A stretch of DNA of 10,026 nt, taken from contig JAHIFK010000080.1 of NCBI GenBank assembly GCA_018900975.1, forward strand, positions 1-10,026. The letters are read 5' to 3'. Shown piece by piece: positions 1-5,315 of the stretch. The translations under genes were made by a program, and so were the position numbers. The notes under the pieces were generated by a model. It was not told the DNA's origin. It made no database searches and saw nothing but the letters and a program-made list of their open reading frames with translations. The DNA comes from Methanobacteriota archaeon (GTDB lineage Archaea > Halobacteriota > Methanosarcinia > Methanosarcinales > Methanoperedenaceae). Each line of letters opens with the position of its first letter. Within the stretch, counting starts at the first letter, position 1.

Positions 1-555
1 ATGGATACGCAGTGGCACACTTACTTTCCAGTATGTATCGTAACCATTCTCTCCAGGCGCCATGACCGGTGGAACAAGCGATCTGTTGAGTTTCATCCTG
101 ATGGGCTGGAAGTCTATCCCGTCCCATGTCTCAAGCGGTTCGACGTTCACCGCATATCCCCTGTATGCATACCTGTCATACATATAGTTGGTTTTTATGT
201 ATATGTTGAGGGTGTGCCGCGTGAGGGCGCGGGCGCGGTTGCGTGTGAATTCGTCAACGCTGCCGTTTGTGTAATAGGCGCTGTTGTTGTCCGGGATGAT
301 GACAGGAGTTTCTCCAAGCTGTTTGAGAGCGTCCATGCCTGCGTAATTGATGGCGCGGGCAAGGTCTGCTTTCGCGTACGTGAGCGCGGTGTCAGGCGCT
401 GATATTTCGACAGGCTTTGACATGGCTGTTGCCATGCGTACGTCCATGCGAAGGATGTTGATGGAGAGCATTACGCTGAGGAGTAAGAGGAATACGCCGA
501 TGACAGCGAGGGGGACTTTTGCGGTGTCGTTATGCCAGAATGATGTTTTTACCAT
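1..555 (-). CDS. Membrane-anchored protein resembling DUF7286 (partial, C-terminus beyond window)
   Basis: An uninterrupted reading frame of 185 codons runs from ATG at 555 to the left edge without a stop. The start is supported by GGAG at 565-562, six bases upstream, and a TATA box further up. The protein opens with a short charged segment, then one hydrophobic helix (about residues 14-34, VPLAVIGVFLLLLSVML). A polar region follows that is presumably extracytoplasmic. The 'AKVPLAVIGVFLLLLSVM' start resembles proteins I recall as DUF7286, which in haloarchaea sit near type IV pilus or secretion-type genes; that family name comes from memory. G+C is about 50% in the two lines I counted, higher than the AT-rich signalling genes, with many GCG, CGC and CTC codons. 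The plus-strand frames over this region are shadows. Function is unknown. Confidence 0.72.
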   Translation of the reverse strand, partial: MVKTSFWHNDTAKVPLAVIGVFLLLLSVMLSINILRMDVRMATAMSKPVEISAPDTALTYAKADLARAINYAGMDALKQLGETPVIIPDNNSAYYTNGSVDEFTRNRARALTRHTLNIYIKTNYMYDRYAYRGYAVNVEPLETWDGIDFQPIRMKLNRSLVPPVMAPGENGYDTYWKVSVPLRIH

Positions 556-561
556 ACCCTT

Positions 562-565
562 CTCC
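562..565 (-). promoter_or_regulatory. Shine-Dalgarno site of the left-edge membrane protein
   Basis: GGAG on the minus strand lies six bases before ATG 555. It fixes the start of the left-edge gene and shows that its message has a leader. Confidence 0.6.
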
Positions 566-590
566 AAGAAAGACGGCAAAAGTGGTGAAT

Positions 591-604
591 CTATTTAAAT
601 TTTT
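591..604 (-). promoter_or_regulatory. Archaeal TATA/BRE promoter of the left-edge gene
   Basis: Read on the minus strand, TTTAAATA (599-592) is preceded by a purine-rich GAAAA stretch that fits a BRE. A start site about 25-27 bases downstream would fall near 568. That leaves a short leader containing the Shine-Dalgarno site at 565-562 before ATG 555. The geometry is standard for archaea; it is inferred from sequence only. Confidence 0.6.
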
Positions 605-660
605 CAGTTTGATCTTATTATTTATCTATCCTCTCTCGCATCCGTTGCTAATATTTTACA

Positions 661-672
661 TCAAAAACCAGA
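661..672 (-). terminator. Possible T-rich terminator after rlmE
   Basis: On the minus strand, about 30 bases after the rlmE stop, CTGGTTTTTGA contains a run of five T (667-663). Archaeal termination often uses such T-tracts without a hairpin, and I see no convincing stem here. Its place between rlmE and an independent promoter supports the call only weakly. Confidence 0.3.
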
Positions 673-697
673 CAATTTTATAATCCCTCGACATCCG

Positions 698-1462
698 TTA
701 CGGAATTACCTCTCCAAAAGCGAACTTGGTTTTAATTTCGCGAATCCGTATTTTGAGTGTCTCCCCCTTTGTGGCTCTTTTAACGAACACAACAAGATCG
801 TTAATCTTCGCGATCCCATCCCCATCTGCCCCAATATCCTCTATGGTAACAGTATATTCCCGACCCAGTTTTACCGCGTCGTTTATAAGATGGTTTCCAA
901 TAACGTATATTTCCGCGCTCTGCTTGCGTGAAGCCTGAGGCGAAAAAGCCTGGACTTTCTTAAATCGTCCCCGTACTTTGTTCATGAATGCAGGGAACAT
1001 ATCACCCTGGAACACCTTTACAGCAAACCCTCCCCCGGGTTTTAATATCTTCTTTGCACACTCAAGAGCGGACGATGCAAGGTCGATGGAACGGGCATGG
1101 TCATAACTCCAGTTCCCTGACAGATTAGGGGCTGCATCGCACAGCACCACGTCAGCGCCTTCTTTTTTGATTAGCTCCCTTATTTTTTCAACAGTAGAAT
1201 CAAGGCGGATATCACCTTTAATAATTTCCACGCCCTCTATTTCCTTTATAGGTAGAATATCTACACCCACCACTTTTCCGCCTGATAGTTCCTGCGCGAC
1301 CTGACACCATCCGCCCGGCGCTGCTCCCAGGTCTACGACAATGCTCCCTTTATTAATAAGGTTGAAACGTTCACTTATCTGCTTTAGTTTATATGCTGCA
1401 CGCGAGCGGTATCCCTCTTTTTGGGCCTTCTTGTAAAAATAATCTCTTCTGTCGCGCGGCAT
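698..1462 (-). CDS. rlmE: RlmE/FtsJ 23S rRNA uridine-2'-O-methyltransferase with C-terminal TRAM domain
   Basis: RlmE uses SAM to 2'-O-methylate a uridine in the A-loop of 23S rRNA during late large-subunit assembly. The 254-residue protein has the Rossmann SAM motif VDLGAAPGGW (43-52) and the complete K-D-K-E catalytic tetrad: K25 (AAYKL), D109 (LCDAAPN), K149 (AVKVFQGD) and E184 (SAEIYVIG). Residues from about 200 to the end (LGREYTVTIEDIGADGDGIA onward) are a TRAM domain, a small beta-barrel RNA-binding module. The E. coli enzyme lacks it, but methanogen RlmE proteins are known to carry it. ATG 1462 is one base after the stop of the upstream methyltransferase, so translation is probably coupled. 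Nothing appears broken. The alternative is another FtsJ-family RNA methyltransferase, but the tetrad, length and TRAM domain favour RlmE. Confidence 0.93.
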   Translation of the reverse strand: MPRDRRDYFYKKAQKEGYRSRAAYKLKQISERFNLINKGSIVVDLGAAPGGWCQVAQELSGGKVVGVDILPIKEIEGVEIIKGDIRLDSTVEKIRELIKKEGADVVLCDAAPNLSGNWSYDHARSIDLASSALECAKKILKPGGGFAVKVFQGDMFPAFMNKVRGRFKKVQAFSPQASRKQSAEIYVIGNHLINDAVKLGREYTVTIEDIGADGDGIAKINDLVVFVKRATKGETLKIRIREIKTKFAFGEVIP

Positions 1463-1463
1463 A

Positions 1464-2393
1464 TTATACTGACCCTACGTACACCCACTGGTCATATATA
1501 CCCTTTTCATCAGTATTATCTATCATTTTTCCTATGACATGGGCTTTTTCAAGGGCAGAATTCAGGATTTCCATTTCCTCCTTCTTATTTACGGTAAGCA
1601 GGACAATACCTCCGGGTTTAAGGAGTTTTACAGCTTCGCTGATAATTTTTTCCCATATTCCCCTGTTAAAAGAGTATATCGTTCCGAGCATGAAACCTGC
1701 TATTGTATCAAAGCTTTTTTCCGTAAAAAATTCAGAAAGCCTTGTCGCATCAAGAACTATCGTCCTTGCAGGATATAGAACCTTATGCTCCAGTCCCTGG
1801 CATATCTGGCACCTGTCAAGATCTATTGTCAGAGGGTCATAACCCATTTCATGCAACGGCAGTGTTGACATACCGTTCCCGCAGCATATTTCAAGGATGT
1901 CGCCTTTTAGTTCATACTTATCAAGTATCGCCTTCAATCTGGCATTCCTGCCCAGGATATATACCATTTCGTAAGGTTCTTTAGCGCTGATGCAGTTATC
2001 GCACAACTGCCTGTTCATAAGGGCATGAGAATAGTATTCAATTACTGCTTCACCGAATTTTTTGCTGGCAGTCCTGTATGTTTTATTAAAATTCAAATTC
2101 CTGGAAATTGTAGAAAAATGTTTATTGCTATCATTTGCCAGAGGCACCGAGGATACCATATTCGTAAAAACAGCCCTTTCATCCCCAGACTCGTCATTTG
2201 CCGGGCTTAATAGGATTACACCTATCAGACGGTCATTCTCATCCAGGATCCTTTCCAGATGCGCCTCAGGGTCATTCTGGATGACCTCCAGATACTGAAG
2301 GGACATGTTATTATTTTTTAATGCTGCATAGCTCCCTTCGACAAAATATACGATTTCGCCAGGATCAATGCCCAGAATATCATGAATTAGCAT
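1464..2393 (-). CDS. Class I SAM-dependent methyltransferase, unknown substrate, with two CxxC motifs
   Basis: The C-terminal half of this 309-residue protein is a class I methyltransferase. It shows motif I DILEICCGNG (165-174), an acidic residue ending strand 2 (TIDLD, D191), VLDATRL (213-219) and the post-motif LLKPGG (257-262). The N-terminal 110 or so residues match no family I recognise. Two CxxC pairs (C131/C134 in CDNC, C195/C198 in CQIC) and C170-C171 within motif I could bind metal or form disulfides; this is inference. ATG 2393 lies eight bases after the DUF2150-like gene and AGGA sits 11 bases upstream. The stop is one base before rlmE. The tight spacing with rlmE suggests a role in RNA or translation, but no substrate can be read from the sequence. 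Confidence 0.82.
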   Translation of the reverse strand: MLIHDILGIDPGEIVYFVEGSYAALKNNNMSLQYLEVIQNDPEAHLERILDENDRLIGVILLSPANDESGDERAVFTNMVSSVPLANDSNKHFSTISRNLNFNKTYRTASKKFGEAVIEYYSHALMNRQLCDNCISAKEPYEMVYILGRNARLKAILDKYELKGDILEICCGNGMSTLPLHEMGYDPLTIDLDRCQICQGLEHKVLYPARTIVLDATRLSEFFTEKSFDTIAGFMLGTIYSFNRGIWEKIISEAVKLLKPGGIVLLTVNKKEEMEILNSALEKAHVIGKMIDNTDEKGIYDQWVYVGSV

Positions 2394-2401
2394 TAATCGA
2401 T

Positions 2402-3007
2402 TTATCCTTCATCAGGTTCGTCATCTTTATAACTTGAATCGCCAACCATGGCTGCTCTTATTGAATCTATTCCGTCCAGCCATTCTGCGACAAGCCCTTC
2501 AGGGAGATCCTCAAGGTCTTTATCTTTAAGTTTCTTGCCTGCAAGGATATTCGCACCTATTTCAGCGACATTCCCAAGCGCTGCACCCATATTTTCCTCT
2601 TTTTCAGCCTTCAGGGCGCTCTTTATTAATTTACCCAATGAACCGGTTTTTTCAAATGCTTTTTCAATATAGCATTCACACGAGGCAAAAACCCCCATCA
2701 TGGAGAGCTGCGTCGATTCCAGCATAATATCAATATCTTCATTTATCGGTTCGATCTTATAAAGTACAATTTCCTTCACCTGCGCAATGTGCCCCAGTGC
2801 ATCATCTTTTGATAACGAGTTCTTATCATATTTCGCAATTATCTTGAGACAGGAAAGCACGACGTCATCTTCCATATAAACAAAGATAGCCCCTTTCTCC
2901 TGGTCATCTAACTTGAATCCGCTTTCTTTAACTTTGTTTATCCAGTTTTGCCATCGTTCTTCTGTATAGAACGGTATTACAAATTTTGATTCCGGCATAA
3001 TTTTCAC
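2402..3007 (-). CDS. DUF2150-like conserved archaeal protein
   Basis: This 201-residue acidic protein has no signal peptide or membrane helix and is presumably cytosolic. The N-terminal FYTEERWQNWINKVKESGF and the following DDVVLSCLKIIAKYD resemble an uncharacterised archaeal family I recall as DUF2150; the match is from memory. The middle looks helical, and the tail ends in an acidic run (KDDEPDEG). The first in-frame start is GTG 3007, with AGGA (3016-3013) five bases upstream. ATG 2998, three codons later, would have 14 bases of spacing, so GTG is favoured by the Shine-Dalgarno site, and the protein may be 198 or 201 residues. It is followed after eight bases by the methyltransferase. No function is known to me; the context hints at RNA or translation. 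Confidence 0.75.
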   Translation of the reverse strand: MKIMPESKFVIPFYTEERWQNWINKVKESGFKLDDQEKGAIFVYMEDDVVLSCLKIIAKYDKNSLSKDDALGHIAQVKEIVLYKIEPINEDIDIMLESTQLSMMGVFASCECYIEKAFEKTGSLGKLIKSALKAEKEENMGAALGNVAEIGANILAGKKLKDKDLEDLPEGLVAEWLDGIDSIRAAMVGDSSYKDDEPDEG

Positions 3008-3047
3008 TATTGTCCTGTATTAATAATTAATTTTTGGTCGATCGGCT
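3008..3047 (-). promoter_or_regulatory. AT-rich gap with possible promoter for the DUF2150-methyltransferase-rlmE genes
   Basis: The 40 bases between the response regulator stop and the DUF2150-like gene contain, on the minus strand, CCAAAAATTAATTATTAATA, a plausible BRE/TATA region, followed by the AGGA Shine-Dalgarno site. The gap is wider than most others in the array, so the three downstream genes may have their own promoter. If this is the TATA box, the start site would fall at or within the first codons, which fits poorly with use of the Shine-Dalgarno site. Read-through from upstream is equally possible. Confidence 0.3.
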
Positions 3048-3431
3048 CTATGTTAAACCTGCTAATTTCCTTACCCTGCTTATTAATTCATTCTTTCCAA
3101 AAGGTTTTGTAATGTAATCATCCGCCTTTAAAACATGCAGACCCAGCAGCCGGTCAAAGTTCTGAGCTTTGGCGGTCAAAATGGCAATGGGGATCTTTGC
3201 ATCCTTCTCTTTTATCTTCCTGAAAACCTCCCAGCCATCCATATCAGGCATCATTATATCAAGGAGTACGAGGTCTGGTTTTGATGCTTCCAATTCCTTC
3301 AATGCTTCTTTTCCGCTCGCAGCCAGCACAGTTTTAAACCCTCCACTTTCAAGAACAAGTTTAACAAGTTCAAGTGTGTCAGGTTCATCGTCAACTATAA
3401 GAACTTTTTTGTGTGAGGCGTCTTTATCCAT
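3048..3431 (-). CDS. Single-domain response regulator (CheY-like receiver)
   Basis: This 127-residue protein consists only of a receiver domain, with no output domain. The acidic pocket is D14-D15 (LIVDDEP). The phospho-acceptor is D58 (LVLLDIMMPDMDGWE), the switch Thr is T86 (AILTAK), and the conserved Lys is K109 (YITKPFG). All key residues are present, so it should accept phosphate. ATG 3431 overlaps the end of the kinase remnant by eight bases, with AGGAG about five bases upstream, which is typical of kinase/regulator pairs. Its natural kinase partner is the adjacent damaged sensor, so it may now depend on another kinase. As a stand-alone receiver it probably acts by protein-protein contact, possibly with the KaiC-like ATPase encoded upstream; that partner is inference. 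Confidence 0.92.
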   Translation of the reverse strand: MDKDASHKKVLIVDDEPDTLELVKLVLESGGFKTVLAASGKEALKELEASKPDLVLLDIMMPDMDGWEVFRKIKEKDAKIPIAILTAKAQNFDRLLGLHVLKADDYITKPFGKNELISRVRKLAGLT

Positions 3432-4461
3432 TAAATCTCCTTTTTAGCAACAAAACATGAAGTGTACTTCCTCTATTTTTACTTTCCGCCCATATCTTAC
3501 CGCCATGTGCTTCTACTATATTTTTCGATATCCACAAACCCAGCCCTGCTCCTCCCCTGCCCGGTTTTTCAGGAGAATCAAGCTGATGGAACCTGTCAAA
3601 TATCTTATCAAGCTTATCCTGCGGTATGCCAATGCCTGTATCTTCGAATTTTATATGAACCCATTCATTATCTTCGGCTGCTGATATTTTAATCTTGCCT
3701 TTCAGGGTAAATTTAACGGAGTTGTCAAGTATATTTGAAAATACCTGCATCAGTTCCGTATACCCCATAATAGAGGTGAGCGGCGTCCTTAACTCATGCG
3801 ACATGTTAGAGAGGAAGTTCTCTTTTATCTTGAAAAGCTCTTTTAGCTTCAAATACGTCAATCTTAGCTCCTCATAGGAGTCTTTGAGTTCCTCTTCAAG
3901 TCTCTTCTGCTCGGTCACATCCTTCATTACAGTAATTATTTTGATGACACTTCCCGTATTGTCCTTTATCGGTATCTTGCTGGTGCTTGAATAGATAACC
4001 TCACCTAGATATTCCGTCCTCTCCTCACTAAGGAATATCTCCCCGGTACTCTGAACATATTCATACTCTTTATCGACATTTTTTTCTTTCAAAAAGGGAT
4101 ATATCTCATAAAGAACTCTGTCAATCATCTCTTCTTTTTTGAACCTGCCCCTGCTGATTTTTATCAATTCATCGTTCACAGCCAGGATCTTCATATCCTT
4201 ATCAACCACATGGATAGCGAGATTGACGTTATTCAGGATCTCTTCATTGAATTCCTTCAGGTATTTGATGTTATTATAAAAGGTTATATTCTCTATAGCA
4301 ACACCGAGCTGATTACCGATAGCTGAGAAAAGCTCTTTATCTTTCCCGGAAAACTTATGTTGTTTAATGCTTCGAAGTGTTATCACTCCAAAAATCCTAT
4401 CTTTTAATTTCAGGGGAATCCCGATAAAAGACCCATCAGCATTTTGACCTTCAACTGTTTT
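3424..4461 (-). pseudogene. Decayed sensor histidine kinase remnant (GAF end-PAS-HisKA-HATPase)
   Basis: The frame is open from 4461 but has no ATG. The first conventional start is GTG 4386, giving 320 residues. Translation upstream of that GTG (ADGSFIGIPLKLKDRIFG) is clearly GAF sequence and continues into ITLRS and QLGVAIEN, so the true N-terminus is missing. From GTG numbering, a PAS domain spans about 45-160 and ends in VMKDVTEQKRLEEEL. The HisKA H-box is NMSHELRTPLTSIMGYTEL (H197). The ATPase has its N-box at N218/N222 (NILDN), G1 DTGIGI (249-254), F-box FDRF (263-266) and G2 GGAGLGL (278-284). Only 25 residues separate H197 from N222, where intact kinases have roughly 100. The second DHp helix and the linker are absent, so dimerisation and phosphotransfer are doubtful. 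The 3' end overlaps the response regulator by eight bases. Confidence 0.8.
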
Positions 4462-4728
4462 TTACCAGGTCGTTTATTTCCTTGTACGTGCGCCTTTGAA
4501 CTATCTTCACAGGTCCGCCTAATTTTATTGAAATGTACTGTATCATTCCTTCATAATATCTAATAGATTCCTTCGGGGAAATAACTGAAGCTATAGCTAC
4601 TTTTACCGAAGTATCATTCTCCATGATGTCAGGTTCCTGTACTATGCTCAGGTTCAGAACTTCCTGTTTCTCAACACAACCTGAAGCGATCAATGCAATA
4701 GTAAAAAAAACAATAAAAACGTTTTCAT
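4451..4728 (-). pseudogene. Frameshifted, truncated PhnD-type lipoprotein/substrate-binding fragment
   Basis: AGGA (4740-4737) and ATG 4728 open a signal peptide (MKTFLLFF), but after eight T (plus-strand A8, 4703-4710) the frame hits TGA 12 codons after the ATG. One more T would give MKTFLLFFFTIALIASGC, a lipobox-like end at Cys, joined to the 4693-4451 frame. That frame (VKVAIASVISPKESIRYYEG, then ISIKLGGPVKIVQRRTYKE) matches the N-terminal part of PhnD-type phosphate/phosphonate-binding proteins. It stops at TGA 4453-4451, far short of the 250 or more residues of a full domain, and GAF sequence follows at once in the +1 frame. It may have been a separate lipoprotein gene or the outer sensor domain of the kinase. 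It lies five bases after the 98-aa membrane protein gene. Confidence 0.72.
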
Positions 4729-4733
4729 GGAGT

Positions 4734-5030
4734 TTATCCTTTAATTATTTCTTTGATCAACCATCCCCAGTATCTTATTGAAGCCAAAAGACCCAGGGTC
4801 ATTCCGGCTGAAAAAAAGGCATACCCCAGTAACCTGCTATTTTCAAAATCTGTTACTGACAGGCTCATCATAAAAGAACCTGAAGCTGTGAATAGCATGC
4901 CTGCATAATAAAGATAATAATATTTCCTGATACCCATGACCTCGCCAAACCGTTTGCTCAGCACGCTTAAAAAATAGAGTATGGCTGTGAATAATAAGAA
5001 CGAGACCGAATCGATCAGTTCAAAATTCAT
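4734..5030 (-). CDS. Small three-helix membrane protein (98 aa)
   Basis: No named family is recognised. The protein has three predicted membrane helices (about residues 8-25, 38-58 and 67-90), short loops and no signal cleavage site. A basic loop after helix 1 (SKRFGEVMGIRKYYY) suggests that this loop is cytoplasmic by the positive-inside rule. ATG 5030 overlaps the stop of the preceding 95-aa gene in ATGA, which indicates translational coupling. The stop is followed after five bases by the decayed sensor locus. It lies between a KaiC-like ATPase and the sensor, so it could be a membrane subunit that anchors or senses for that system; this is inference from position. It is AT-rich and probably lineage-restricted. 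Confidence 0.75.
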   Translation of the reverse strand: MNFELIDSVSFLLFTAILYFLSVLSKRFGEVMGIRKYYYLYYAGMLFTASGSFMMSLSVTDFENSRLLGYAFFSAGMTLGLLASIRYWGWLIKEIIKG

Positions 5031-5314
5031 TTTACACCTACCATTTTTTTATAAAGGAAATAACTTGCTATAAATGAGCTGAATGAACCCAGGAATTCTA
5101 TTGATTCAGCCTGAAATGAGAAATAAGGGAACAATTGCATCACAGGTATGATGAGAACGATTATCGGGATTATATATATATAAGAAAAGGTATGCACCCC
5201 GAATTTCTTCTGATAAAAATGCGCTATCGCAGTTACAAAAACCATGACTATGCATGCTACTAGCCACGAATACATATTAAAGAATTTCTGGAGTAATATT
5301 AAATCCATGATCAT
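5027..5314 (-). CDS. Small three-helix membrane protein (95 aa)
   Basis: No named family is recognised. Three hydrophobic segments are visible (about residues 15-33, 43-63 and 72-88), with a basic loop after the first (YQKKFGVHTF). It has nearly the same size and layout as the 98-aa neighbour, including a K-[RK]-F-G motif after helix 1, so the two may be old paralogues. ATG 5314 is one base after the stop of the KaiC-like gene, and a second ATG two codons later (5308) is an alternative. Its end overlaps the next gene by four bases. The dense packing supports one operon and a shared role with the ATPase. The sequence is very AT-rich, for example around 5161-5220. Confidence 0.75.
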   Translation of the reverse strand: MIMDLILLQKFFNMYSWLVACIVMVFVTAIAHFYQKKFGVHTFSYIYIIPIIVLIIPVMQLFPYFSFQAESIEFLGSFSSFIASYFLYKKMVGVK

Positions 5315-5315
5315 G

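Larger units (their letters stand above)
556..697. other. Intergenic region between rlmE and the left-edge gene
   Basis: This 142-base spacer holds the T-rich possible terminator of rlmE and the TATA box and Shine-Dalgarno site of the left-edge gene. It also holds half of an 8-base repeat pair: CATCCGTT on the plus strand at 639-646, with the second copy at 692-699 overlapping the rlmE stop. I see no tRNA or structured RNA in it. Confidence 0.6.

Noticed and set aside
1..598. Plus-strand open frames at 1-402 and 347-598
   Set aside because: They lie antisense to the clear minus-strand membrane protein and its promoter, and their translations are arginine- and valine-rich without domain features.
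4451..4470. A AAA AAC, a classical -1 ribosomal slippery heptamer, at the end of the PhnD-like frame
   Set aside because: The GAF/kinase frame is +1, not -1. The -1 frame runs only 15 codons from CAG to a TGA and encodes nothing recognisable.
4691..4693. TTG 4693 as the start of an 80-aa protein
   Set aside because: A better Shine-Dalgarno and ATG at 4728 encode a signal peptide that would join this frame after one base change, and the fragment is only part of a PhnD domain.
5168..5183. TATATATATATA run resembling a strong TATA box
   Set aside because: It lies inside the 95-aa membrane protein and encodes YIYI. The next start is about 140 bases away, so the spacing does not fit a promoter.
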